Assembly (NCBI GenBank): GCA_047638395.1
Contig: JBLIMV010000013.1
Location: 1 to 64,000, forward strand
Reading direction: 5' to 3'
Length of the DNA stretch: 64,000 nucleotides
DNA from: CAXBCP01 sp047638395
Lineage (GTDB): Bacteria > Pseudomonadota > Alphaproteobacteria > MPNO01 > UBA830
The notes under the pieces were generated by a model. The model worked only from the letters and a program-made list of their open reading frames with translations, ran no database searches and was not told the origin of the DNA. Positions 49,196 through 57,460 of the stretch are shown here, one piece after another (positions within the stretch are counted from its first letter, which is position 1; each line of letters begins with the position of its first letter). The translations under genes and the position numbers were made by a program.

Positions 49196-50053
49196 TCAGT
49201 CGAGCTGCTTTTTCTGGCGGCCGGCAAGATCCTGAATGTATTGCCACGCGACACGGCCGGACCGCGCACCGCGGGTCATGGACCATTCAATTGCTTCTGC
49301 CCGTAGCGTTTTCTTATCGATGTCGAGACCATATCTGGCGACGTAGTCGTCGAGCATCTCGAAGAACGTGTCCTGATCGCAGTTATGAAATCCGAGCCAC
49401 AGGCCGAACCGGTCGGACAGGGATACTTTTTCCTCCACGGCTTCCGCCGGGTTGATGCCGGTAGATTGTTCATTCTCGATCATGTCGCGGGGCATTAGGT
49501 GGCGGCGGTTGGACGTTGCGTAAAAAATGACGTTCTTTGGCCGGCCTTCGATACCGCCTTCGAGCATGGCTTTCAGCGATTTATACGTTGTGTCGTCGGC
49601 ATCGAAGGACAGATCGTCGCAAAACAGGATGAAATGACGCGGGCTTTCGCGCAGAACTGCCAGCAGGCGGGGCAGGGATGACAGATCTTCCCGGTGTATT
49701 TCAACAAGTACCAGCTTGCCGTCGGTCTCGGCCGCGATTGTGCCGTGAACTGCTTTCACCAACGAGCTCTTGCCCATGCCGCGCGCGCCCCAAAGCAGGG
49801 CGTTGTTGGCCGGATAGCCCTCGGCGAAGCGCCGCGTATTGTCGAGCAATGTGTCCCGCGACCGGTTAATTCCGATTAATTGTTCGATATCCAGCCGGTT
49901 TATCTCGGCGACAGGCTCCAGCCGGCTCGTCTCGGCCTGCCAGGTAAAGGCATCAGCGTCGCCCGGGATGCTCGTCGTGGCGGCCGCTGGGGCAATTCTG
50001 TCCAGCGCATCGGCGATGCGGGTGAGCAATTCAGTCGTGTCTGTATCTGTCAT
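49196..50053 (-). CDS. DUF815-family ATPase
   Basis: 285-residue P-loop ATPase of the DUF815 family. Walker A is LLWGARGMGKSSLVKAV, Walker B is HFILFCDDLSFDADD, and sensor-like text is NVIFYATSNRRHLMPRDM. The N-terminal 60 residues are a low-complexity leader. The ATG at 50053 is used; an open frame reaches 50149 without family resemblance. It converges with nlpD and is divergent from yajC with a 146-bp gap. The molecular role is unknown; the domain is AAA-like and lacks an obvious partner gene here. Confidence 0.88.
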   Translation of the reverse strand: MTDTDTTELLTRIADALDRIAPAAATTSIPGDADAFTWQAETSRLEPVAEINRLDIEQLIGINRSRDTLLDNTRRFAEGYPANNALLWGARGMGKSSLVKAVHGTIAAETDGKLVLVEIHREDLSSLPRLLAVLRESPRHFILFCDDLSFDADDTTYKSLKAMLEGGIEGRPKNVIFYATSNRRHLMPRDMIENEQSTGINPAEAVEEKVSLSDRFGLWLGFHNCDQDTFFEMLDDYVARYGLDIDKKTLRAEAIEWSMTRGARSGRVAWQYIQDLAGRQKKQLD

Positions 50054-50199
50054 AAGGGTCAATAATCCGGTCGGAATTCGGCGCCGGACCCTATCACAAA
50101 GACATAACCGGTCAATCGCAGGGGGGCGCCTGCGCGGAATCGGTTGCAAGCTGTTGGTGGACCGTTATATTCCCGCAACTTTCAGTCAACAGGGATTTC

Positions 50200-50655
50200 A
50201 TGATGTTTGTTTCACCGGCCTGGGCGCAGGGCGCTGGCGGGGGTGCTCTAGACGGCCTCGGAGGCCTTCTGCCACTCGTTCTTATTTTCGTTGTTTTCTA
50301 TTTTCTCCTTATCCGGCCTCAGCAGAAGAAGGCCAAGGAGCATCGTGAAGTTCTGACGAACCTGCGACGCGGGGACCGGATTGTCACGAATGGCGGCCTT
50401 CTCGGCACGATTACGCGTGTCCCGAATGACACCGAGCTGATGGTCGAAATCGCAGACGGCGTCAAAGTACGCGTTCTGCGGGGTATGGTTGCCGAAAGCC
50501 TGAGTAAATCCGATCCCGCTCCCGCCAAGTCGAAAGACAAAGGTAAGGACCAGGACGACGATCAGGATGACGCCGATTACGAAGAAGAAGGTCCCGACGA
50601 GGATCAGGCGGAACGCGACGAGGACGCTCAGGAAGATTCTGAAAAGAAATCCTGA
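50200..50655 (+). CDS. yajC: Preprotein translocase accessory subunit YajC
   Basis: 151-residue membrane protein of the Sec holo-translocase. One helix (LLPLVLIFVVFYFLLI), then the signature RPQQKKAKEHREVLTNLRRG and the beta domain GDRIVTNGGLLGTITR. The final 45 residues are a strongly acidic tail (DQDDDQDDADYEEEGPDE) beyond the usual length. ATG 50200 is preceded by AGGGA; a second ATG follows immediately. It begins a yajC-secD-secF operon with a Mth938-type gene at the end. Confidence 0.94.
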   Translation: MMFVSPAWAQGAGGGALDGLGGLLPLVLIFVVFYFLLIRPQQKKAKEHREVLTNLRRGDRIVTNGGLLGTITRVPNDTELMVEIADGVKVRVLRGMVAESLSKSDPAPAKSKDKGKDQDDDQDDADYEEEGPDEDQAERDEDAQEDSEKKS

Positions 50656-50702
50656 TAGTTTCCTGAATTATCTGAACAACAACCGGTAAAGCATTCCCGC
50701 GC

Positions 50703-52304
50703 ATGGTTTATTTCGCCAAGTGGAAGATTATCCTCGTAGCTATTGTCTCGATTTTGGGGCTCGCATCCGCATTCCCCAATTTCCTGTCTGAAGAGGATGC
50801 AGCGGCACTTCCGGGCTTTATGCCCAGCCAGCAGATCAATCTCGGCCTTGACCTGCAGGGTGGCTCGCACCTCCTGCTGGAGGTTGATGTGGCGGCGGTG
50901 TTGTCGCAGCGGCGTGAAGGACTGGTTGACGCCATTCGCGACGGTATGCGGCGGGGAACACCCCGTATCGGGTACCGTCGTCTTGGCGTGCGCGGTGAAT
51001 GCGTCGGGTTCGATCTGCTCCGGGAAGATGATCTTTCCCGGGCCCGCCAGATCGTGCGTGATCTCGATACCAATTCGTTTGATCCGCAGCTAGAGACCAA
51101 CGTCGACGGTTTGAGCGTTACGGTCTGTGCGACGGTTACCGGACAGCGTGAAATACTGACGTCTGCCGTTCAGCAGTCGATTGAGATCGTGCGGCGCCGG
51201 ATTGACGAACTCGGCACACGGGAGCCGACAATTCAACGGCAGGGCTCAGACCGTATTCTCGTTCAGGTGCCGGGTCTTGATGATCCGGAACGTCTGAAAG
51301 AGCTGATCGGCACGACCGCGAAGATGACATTCCATCTCGTTGACCAGTCCAATTCCGCAGCCGCGAGCTGTGGTGCCGGGCGCCGGCGTCCGCCGGGGAC
51401 GGTCTGTCTTCCGTCACAGGATGAACTCGACGCGGGTAACAACCCCATCATGTACCTGGTGAAGCGCCGGATCATGGTTGACGGTGAAAACCTTGTAGAC
51501 GCGCAGGCCACCTTCCAGGACGGCCAGGCAGTCGTGTCTTTCCGTTTCGATTCTGTCGGCGCACGCCGCTTCGGTGACGTGACGCGGCAGAATGTCGGCC
51601 AGCCTTTTGCCATCGTTCTCGATAAAACAGTGATCTCCGCGCCCGTCATCCGGGAGGCCATTCTTGGCGGCAACGGCGTGATTTCCGGTAACTTTACGAT
51701 TAACACGGCCCAGGATTTAGCCTTGCTGCTGCGCGCAGGCGCATTGCCGGCGCCCCTGACCGTACTTGAAGAACGAACTGTTGGTGCCGAACTCGGCGCG
51801 GATTCGATTGCCGCAGGCGAGTTCGCAAGTGTTCTGGCGATCGTGCTGGTCATCGTCTTTATGGCGGCGGCATACGGACTGTTCGGCTTTATGGCCGACG
51901 TGGCCCTGATCCTGAACATCGTGCTGATTGCTGCTGTGCTTTCCATGCTGCAGGCAACGCTCACTCTGCCCGGAATCGCGGGGATTGTTCTTACCATTGG
52001 TATGGCGGTCGATGCGAACGTGCTGATATTCGAGCGAATACGCGAAGAGGCGAGGAACGGCCGAACGCCGATATCCGCCGTTGATGCCGGGTATTCACGA
52101 GCCCTGACCACGATTATCGATGCGAACATTACGACCCTTATCGCCGCGGTCCTGCTGTTCCAGTTCGGATCGGGTCCCATCAAGGGCTTTGCCGTTACGC
52201 TGGCCGTCGGACTGCTGACATCAATGTTCACTGCAATCATGGTGACACGGATGATGGTGGTGCTCTGGCTGCATCGTCGCCGCCCCAAGAAACTGCCGTT
52301 GTAG
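50703..52304 (+). CDS. secD: Protein translocase subunit SecD
   Basis: 533-residue RND-related subunit that uses the proton gradient to pull proteins through SecYEG. An N-terminal helix is followed by NLGLDLQGGSHLLLEVD, the large periplasmic P1 domain, and a C-terminal six-helix block including NIVLIAAVLSMLQATLTLPG, the conserved GMAVDANVLIFERIREE and AVTLAVGLLTSMFTAIMV. The ATG at 50703 starts MVYFAKWKII. secF follows after 11 bases. Confidence 0.96.
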   Translation: MVYFAKWKIILVAIVSILGLASAFPNFLSEEDAAALPGFMPSQQINLGLDLQGGSHLLLEVDVAAVLSQRREGLVDAIRDGMRRGTPRIGYRRLGVRGECVGFDLLREDDLSRARQIVRDLDTNSFDPQLETNVDGLSVTVCATVTGQREILTSAVQQSIEIVRRRIDELGTREPTIQRQGSDRILVQVPGLDDPERLKELIGTTAKMTFHLVDQSNSAAASCGAGRRRPPGTVCLPSQDELDAGNNPIMYLVKRRIMVDGENLVDAQATFQDGQAVVSFRFDSVGARRFGDVTRQNVGQPFAIVLDKTVISAPVIREAILGGNGVISGNFTINTAQDLALLLRAGALPAPLTVLEERTVGAELGADSIAAGEFASVLAIVLVIVFMAAAYGLFGFMADVALILNIVLIAAVLSMLQATLTLPGIAGIVLTIGMAVDANVLIFERIREEARNGRTPISAVDAGYSRALTTIIDANITTLIAAVLLFQFGSGPIKGFAVTLAVGLLTSMFTAIMVTRMMVVLWLHRRRPKKLPL

Positions 52305-52315
52305 GGAAAATACAG

Positions 52316-53269
52316 ATGCGTCTTATCAGCCTGGTCCCGACCAACACAAAGATCAATTTTCTCCAGTTCCGCAAGATCGCGGCCGTTTTCTCGCTGCTTC
52401 TATGCGTTGCCTCGGCGGGGATGTTTTTCTCCAAGGGGCTGAATTTCGGCATCGATTTCCGCGGCGGTATCCTGATTGAAGTCAGAACAGAAGGCCCTGC
52501 GGATATTAGTAAGCTGCGTGCCACGCTGAGCGGGCTCGGACTGGGTGAAGTACAGCTTCAGGAATTCGGCCAGCCATCAGATGTTCTTATTCGGATCGAA
52601 CGTCAGGAGGGTGGCGAAAAGGCACAGCTTGTCGCGGTGGATAAGGCAAAAAAGGCGCTGGGCAACGAGATTAATTACCGACGAACAGAATTCGTCGGAC
52701 CGAAAGTCGGTGGTGAGCTGATCGAGGCCGGGGTCACGGCCGTTCTGCTCGCCCTCAGCGCGATGCTTGTCTACATCTGGTTCCGCTTCGAATGGCAGTT
52801 CGGCGTGGGCGCGGTCGTTGCGCTGTTGCACGATGTGCTGCTTACGATCGGCATTTTTGCGCTGCTCGGGCTGGAATTCAACCTTTCCACCGTCGCGGCA
52901 ATTCTGACAATTGCCGGGTATTCCATCAATGACACGGTGGTGGTCTATGATCGTGTCAGGGAGAATCTGCGCAAATACAAGCAGATGACTTTGCCGGATC
53001 TGCTGAACCTGTCGATCAATGGCACGCTGTCGCGCACCTTGCTCACAAGTGTGACGACGCTTCTTGCCTTGTCGGCGCTGTATTTCTTCGGTGGGGAAGT
53101 GCTCGCCGGCTTCAGCTTCGCCATGATCTGGGGCGTGATTGTCGGCACGTATTCGTCGATATTCATCGCCGTGCCGCTGCTGGTCTATATGAACCTTCGC
53201 CGTACTGGCCTCATCGTCGGCGATACGGATGACGACGATGCAGCGGCCGCAGGAAAATCCGCCAACTAA
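52316..53269 (+). CDS. secF: Protein translocase subunit SecF
   Basis: 317-residue partner of SecD with six helices. Signatures are GLNFGIDFRGGILIEVRTEG, the helix-rich YIWFRFEWQFGVGAVVALLH, YSINDTVVVYDRVRENL and a C-terminal SFAMIWGVIVGTYSSIFIA. A short acidic Ala-rich tail ends the protein. It begins 11 bases after secD and is followed 3 bases later by the Mth938-type gene, so all four genes from yajC are co-transcribed. Confidence 0.96.
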   Translation: MRLISLVPTNTKINFLQFRKIAAVFSLLLCVASAGMFFSKGLNFGIDFRGGILIEVRTEGPADISKLRATLSGLGLGEVQLQEFGQPSDVLIRIERQEGGEKAQLVAVDKAKKALGNEINYRRTEFVGPKVGGELIEAGVTAVLLALSAMLVYIWFRFEWQFGVGAVVALLHDVLLTIGIFALLGLEFNLSTVAAILTIAGYSINDTVVVYDRVRENLRKYKQMTLPDLLNLSINGTLSRTLLTSVTTLLALSALYFFGGEVLAGFSFAMIWGVIVGTYSSIFIAVPLLVYMNLRRTGLIVGDTDDDDAAAAGKSAN

Positions 53270-53272
53270 CCG

Positions 53273-53653
53273 ATGGCTGATATCACGCCACAGGTCCCGC
53301 AGGGACGACAGCTGATCCAGGGATATGGCGGTGGCGGCTTTCGAATTGCCGGTGTGGCCCATACATCATCTGTCATCGTTTTGCCTGACGAGACGATTGC
53401 CTGGCAGGCAGCTTCCTTTGACGATATTTCTGTTGCCGGGTTGGCCCCTCTGTTAACCGAGAACAATGGTGTCGAGGTGCTGCTGATCGGTTGCGGGCCG
53501 CGAATGGGCATGCCGATTGCGGAAATTCGGGATGCTTTGAAAGCGTATTCCATTGTTCCAGAATGGATGGATACAGGGGCTGCATGCCGGACGTTCAACG
53601 TCCTGCTGGCGGAAGACCGGGCGGTCGCCGCGGCGCTTATCGCGGTCGATTAG
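53273..53653 (+). CDS. Mth938-domain protein (NDUFAF3-like)
   Basis: 126-residue small protein of the Mth938/DUF498 family, related to the mitochondrial complex I assembly factor NDUFAF3. Typical segments are LIQGYGGGGFRIAGVAH, VEVLLIGCGPRMGMPIAE and WMDTGAACRTFNVLLAEDRAV. It follows secF by 3 bases. Co-occurrence with secDF is common in alphaproteobacteria. Whether it assists respiratory complex I assembly in this host is inferred from the eukaryotic relative. Confidence 0.88.
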   Translation: MADITPQVPQGRQLIQGYGGGGFRIAGVAHTSSVIVLPDETIAWQAASFDDISVAGLAPLLTENNGVEVLLIGCGPRMGMPIAEIRDALKAYSIVPEWMDTGAACRTFNVLLAEDRAVAAALIAVD

Positions 53654-53705
53654 CGAACTTTTCCACACCAATGGTCTCGTCGGATCAATGCCGGTGTGGA
53701 CCAGG

Positions 53706-53735
53706 CAAAAAAGAAGGGGGCCCGGAGGCCCCCTT
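53706..53735 (-). terminator. Rho-independent terminator between convergent genes
   Basis: AAGGGGGCC (53714-53722) and GGCCCCCTT (53727-53735) form a perfect 9-bp stem with a 4-base loop. On minus it is followed by CTTTTTT, so it best serves the PuuD-like gene; on plus the U run is poor. Confidence 0.85.
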
Positions 53736-53757
53736 CAATCGTTGTACGCTAGATCCG

Positions 53758-54363
53758 TCAGAACAGGTTCTGAGCAGATACCATTGCATAGAGCATCGGG
53801 ATCGAGAGCATGGTGTTCGTCCGCGAGAACAGCATGGCGGTGCGACCCGCTTTCGCTTTCTCGGCGGCTTCGACCTGAACGATACCAAGGGCCTTTTTCT
53901 GGTTCGGCCAGATGATGAACCAGACGTTGAACCACATGATCGTACCAAGCCACATGCCGATACCAATCGCGGTGTGCTTCGGCACGCCGTCCATCAGACC
54001 GATGGTGATTGCGTCGCTGATATAGCCATTAAGATAGGCGACGATCAGACCGGTAATCAGTGTGGCCATGGCTCCCCAGCGGAACCAGAACAATGCTGCC
54101 GGCGCGATCACACCGGTAATGGCCGGTTTCTGCTCGTCCGGAATTTTGCCCATGTTTGGAATCTGGACAAAGTTGAAATACCACAGAATACCAATCCACA
54201 TCACGCCGCTCAGCACATGGAGCCATCTGAACAGGAATGACCAGTAGCTTTTGTCGAATGTAGGTGTGACATCGTGCATCCCCATCATGATGATGATGAG
54301 CACGACCGCGAGTACGATACCGGCAATTATCGTACTGGTAAGGTCGGATAGAATTTTAGCCAT
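53758..54363 (-). CDS. PuuD-like (urate hydroxylase N-terminal type) membrane protein
   Basis: 201-residue integral membrane protein with about five helices resembling the membrane domain of PuuD/DUF989 proteins. His-containing helices WLHVLSGVMWIGILWYFNF and the second His/Trp-rich part HTAIGIGMWLGTIMWFNVWF are notable. The typical C-terminal cytochrome c domain of PuuD is missing, so uricase activity is not supported. ATG 54363 is preferred (GAGGGA at 8 bases) over an upstream ATG. It follows the hpnE gene on the same strand at a 205-bp distance and stops at a strong terminator. Function unknown. Confidence 0.7.
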   Translation of the reverse strand: MAKILSDLTSTIIAGIVLAVVLIIIMMGMHDVTPTFDKSYWSFLFRWLHVLSGVMWIGILWYFNFVQIPNMGKIPDEQKPAITGVIAPAALFWFRWGAMATLITGLIVAYLNGYISDAITIGLMDGVPKHTAIGIGMWLGTIMWFNVWFIIWPNQKKALGIVQVEAAEKAKAGRTAMLFSRTNTMLSIPMLYAMVSAQNLF

Positions 54364-54568
54364 CGGAGAATCCCTCAAAATTTTCAAGCAGTTAGATGCT
54401 AACGATAATGATTCAGCGGTTCAACGCCGCAGCTGGGAGACGCCCCACGGCTGAATAGTCAGAGGGGTGTCAAAAATATGTTTTAGTTTCAGTTGCTTAG
54501 GGGCCAAAAAATCATCAGCCGGTAAAAACGAAGCGACTGCGCGAATCAACGCCTCGCGCCTCAAATCC

Positions 54569-55855
54569 TTAACCCTTGGCTTGGGCTCTGGCTTTGCCGA
54601 TGGCTTCAAGCGCGTGGCTGGCGGCTTTGAAGCCGGACCTTACACTGCCTTCGATCGTCGCCGGCAGGCCGGTATCGGTCCAGTCGCCGGCGAGGAAGAG
54701 ATTCTTGATGCTGGTGTCTGTCGTTGCCCGCGCGTTTACCTGTGCGGGCGTCTGCGCGAATGTCGCGCGCCGTTCCTTGATGATGCGCCAGGCCGGCATC
54801 CGGCCGGCGGAGCTGCCGATTACCTGCGCGACCTCGGACCAGAGCAGGTTCGCAATCTCCCAGTTCGGCTTGTCGGCCAGTGCATCGCCGGCGCTGATCG
54901 TCAGCGAGACGATATTGTCACGGACGAAAACCCAATGAGTTTCGCTGCCGACCAGCCCGATAAAGGGCGCTTCCCAGGGCAGGGTGGCCGGTTTGTCCAT
55001 TCTGAAATGGGCATTGACGATCGCCCGGGAATCCTTGGGCGCCTCTGCTTCCGGCCAGATGTCGTTGCAGATGTCCGGCGGTACGGCGAGGACCACCGCG
55101 TCTTCAGGCTCCACTTTGAGCATGCCCTCGGGGAAATAAAGCGAGGTAATTTTGTGGTCGGCCCAGCGTAGCCCGCGCAACCGCGCCTTGAAGCGGACCT
55201 CTGCTTCGTGTTCCCGCAGAAATTTGACGGCTGGGTTCACAAGTGCCGCCGACAGACCCTTATGGAAAAACCAGGGCCGGCAGGCCTCTTCGCCCTTCAT
55301 GAACGTTTCGCGGACAACCAGCCATAAAAGTTGTGCGGATGCTTCGCTGGCATCTGTGTTCAGGGCAGCGCGGCAGAGTGGCTGCCACAGGTTTTCATAG
55401 AGCACGGAATCCTTGCCGACCGCGGCAAGGACGGTATCTGATTTGCCCGCGCGGTTCAGCCGGTAGACCTGTTTAAGATAGTCGCCGGTCGTCGTTCCGG
55501 GGATGCGCCTGTCTTTTGAGAGTATCCAGGTTGGCAGCAGGCCGCCGCCGGGGCGTACACGCCAGCGTTCGCCGGTGGACAGATCCATGAAGGGAAAGGC
55601 CGCCGGCGCTATTTCCTGGATCATCTCACTGGCATCGAGATCCGACAGATAGGCTCGGGTTGATTCGTTGGCGCCCAGCAGAAGATGGTTGCCGTTATCG
55701 ATCAGACATCCAAGGCTTTCGTCATGGAACGAACGTGCCCGGCCGCCGGCATGGCCGGCCGCTTCATACAACGCGACGTCAACGCCGGAGAGCGCGGCGC
55801 GCGTCGCGCAGGCAAGGCCGGAAATCCCGGCGCCTATGACGTGTACGGTGGCCAT
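54569..55855 (-). CDS. hpnE: Hydroxysqualene dehydroxylase HpnE
   Basis: 428-residue FAD-dependent amine-oxidase-fold protein of the squalene-associated desaturase group, which reduces hydroxysqualene to squalene for hopanoid synthesis. The dinucleotide motif VHVIGAGISGLACATRAAL starts the protein, followed by YEAAGHAGGRARSF, the substrate-loop IDNGNHLLLGANESTRAYL and the C-terminal FAD motif LFLAGDWTDTGLPATIEGSV. It follows the degenerate squalene-synthase-like gene by 37 bp. In the usual cluster hpnC, hpnD and hpnE lie together. Confidence 0.93.
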   Translation of the reverse strand: MATVHVIGAGISGLACATRAALSGVDVALYEAAGHAGGRARSFHDESLGCLIDNGNHLLLGANESTRAYLSDLDASEMIQEIAPAAFPFMDLSTGERWRVRPGGGLLPTWILSKDRRIPGTTTGDYLKQVYRLNRAGKSDTVLAAVGKDSVLYENLWQPLCRAALNTDASEASAQLLWLVVRETFMKGEEACRPWFFHKGLSAALVNPAVKFLREHEAEVRFKARLRGLRWADHKITSLYFPEGMLKVEPEDAVVLAVPPDICNDIWPEAEAPKDSRAIVNAHFRMDKPATLPWEAPFIGLVGSETHWVFVRDNIVSLTISAGDALADKPNWEIANLLWSEVAQVIGSSAGRMPAWRIIKERRATFAQTPAQVNARATTDTSIKNLFLAGDWTDTGLPATIEGSVRSGFKAASHALEAIGKARAQAKG

Positions 55856-55892
55856 TAGGTCTTTTCCATCTTGAACGAGGGCCGCGAACTTC

Positions 55893-56561
55893 TCATGACG
55901 CGCCCCGTAAACGCAAGAGCAGCTTGATAGAGATCACGACGTTATCGAACCCGGTAAGCCGCGTCCCTGGTGACGCCGGGTCACGGTTATGCAACCGGGT
56001 AATCTGGCGAGATGTCTGCATCCGGTGTCTGGCGAGCATCTTTCTGAGTGCCGGGGAGGCGATGACGATGCCCGCAGTTTCAGCTCGATTGATTGTCTCG
56101 GCCGCCCGCGTAAGCAGCGCCAGATAAACCGGCGCTGCCGCCGGCCAGGAAACTTGCTCGCGGTCCAGCTGATGCTTTTTCAGCAGGTCGTCGGGCAGCA
56201 GTGCAGGAGCGCGGGCAGCAGCAAAGACCACCTCGACCAGGAAGCGGGCAACGAACAGAGCTTCGGCTACGGGCTGGGACGGCTCGTCATCACATGCTTG
56301 CGCAACCGCCGCGCCGATAGATGCCGGGCCAAACTGGGCCAAAGTCATCAGCTCACTGACTCGCTTGATCTCGGTACCGGACCCGATCTTCTGTGTGGCT
56401 TGAGCAATACGTTCTGCGAAGGCCTGCTGGCGATCATCCAGTGCAGACACATCGCCGCTATCCAGCGCCGCCCTTAACGCCTCTAGTTTCGCGCGGGCTG
56501 CGGCGTCAGAAAGTCCATTGGATGGCGGAAAGAAGTCAGCGACAAGATCCATATCGCGCAT
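55893..56561 (-). CDS. Degenerate squalene/phytoene synthase-like protein
   Basis: 222-residue soluble protein upstream of hpnE. Its second half aligns by eye with the C-terminal half of the neighbouring synthase-family protein at 56614-57456: LLPDDLLKKHQLDREQV against YMPKDILRASGLTPDDV, with the following helices in register. No Asp-rich DXXXD motif or QWWRD segment is present, so prenyl transfer is unlikely. AGGAG lies 10 bases before ATG 56561. It probably shares a transcript with hpnE. It may be a relic of the synthase gene or a non-catalytic partner. Confidence 0.6.
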   Translation of the reverse strand: MRDMDLVADFFPPSNGLSDAAARAKLEALRAALDSGDVSALDDRQQAFAERIAQATQKIGSGTEIKRVSELMTLAQFGPASIGAAVAQACDDEPSQPVAEALFVARFLVEVVFAAARAPALLPDDLLKKHQLDREQVSWPAAAPVYLALLTRAAETINRAETAGIVIASPALRKMLARHRMQTSRQITRLHNRDPASPGTRLTGFDNVVISIKLLLRLRGAS

Positions 56562-56613
56562 AATAGCCGTGCTCCTGTACGACTCGGAATGGCATCCTTA
56601 AAGTGATGTCATT

Positions 56614-57456
56614 ATGCCGCCCCAATCAGACACCCAAAGCCATGCCGATTACTGTGCCGAGCAGGTCCGGACATATGACTATCACCGCTATTTTGCTGCG
56701 ACATTCGCGCATGGTGACATACGCCGGGGTCTGATTGCGCTCTACGCCTTTAATCTGGAGATTGCCTCTATCCGGGAGCGGGTGAGCGAAGCACTGCTCG
56801 GCCAGATGCGCCTGCAATGGTGGCGCGACACTATTGGTGAAATCTATGGTGGAACGGTGCGTAACCACGCTGTGGTCTCTGAACTAGCCTGGACTATCGA
56901 GGCATTCGATCTGCCGCGGCAGGGGCTTGAGAAGATGGTCGACGGGCGCATGTTCGACCTGGAAGACGAGCCGCCGGAGGATAGTGGCGCCTTAACGGTA
57001 TATGCATCGGCTACCTCGGGCCGGCTCGCGGCGTTGGCGGCACATGTCTGCGGCCAACGATCATTCTCGGACAGAGCAGATGCGGTCGGCACATCATGGG
57101 GCATGACCGGCCTGTTGCGGGCCTTGCCGTATCAGGCGGCGCAACGCCGGGTATATATGCCCAAAGATATCCTGCGGGCATCGGGCCTGACGCCGGACGA
57201 TGTGGTTGAACGGCGAAATCCGTCAGCCATGAAAGCGGCAGTCACCGCGATGATCGGCCTGATCGATCGATCCAGACCGGCGCCGGACCGGTTGCCGCGC
57301 GCCATTCGGCCAGCCATTGCTTATGCGGCGCTCGCCGATCCATACCTGCGGCGGCTGAAACGGGCAGGGTATGACGTTTATGCCGGCGATCTCGAAATGT
57401 CGCGCCTTGCTGGGCAGATGCGGATTTTCCGGACGGCGATGACCGGCAAAACCTGA
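56614..57456 (+). CDS. Squalene/phytoene synthase family protein (NDUFAF6-like)
   Basis: 280-residue protein of the squalene/phytoene synthase family. It has YDYHRYFAATFAHGDIRRGL, the helix LLGQMRLQWWRDTIGEIYGG typical of the NDUFAF6-like branch, FDLEDEPPEDSGALTVYASA and the C-terminal LPRAIRPAIAYAALADPYLRRL. True squalene synthases keep two Asp-rich motifs, of which only the weak DTIGE and DGRMFD-type sites are seen, so enzyme activity in hopanoid synthesis is uncertain. A role in respiratory complex assembly, as for NDUFAF6, is possible. It is divergent from the hpnE gene set with a 52-bp gap and ends 4 bases from the convergent trmFO. Confidence 0.8.
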   Translation: MPPQSDTQSHADYCAEQVRTYDYHRYFAATFAHGDIRRGLIALYAFNLEIASIRERVSEALLGQMRLQWWRDTIGEIYGGTVRNHAVVSELAWTIEAFDLPRQGLEKMVDGRMFDLEDEPPEDSGALTVYASATSGRLAALAAHVCGQRSFSDRADAVGTSWGMTGLLRALPYQAAQRRVYMPKDILRASGLTPDDVVERRNPSAMKAAVTAMIGLIDRSRPAPDRLPRAIRPAIAYAALADPYLRRLKRAGYDVYAGDLEMSRLAGQMRIFRTAMTGKT

Positions 57457-57460
57457 AGGA

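Noticed and set aside
54421..54609. 62-residue minus-strand frame between hpnE and the PuuD-like gene
   Set aside because: Overlaps the hpnE 3' end in another frame, no ribosome binding site and no family signal.
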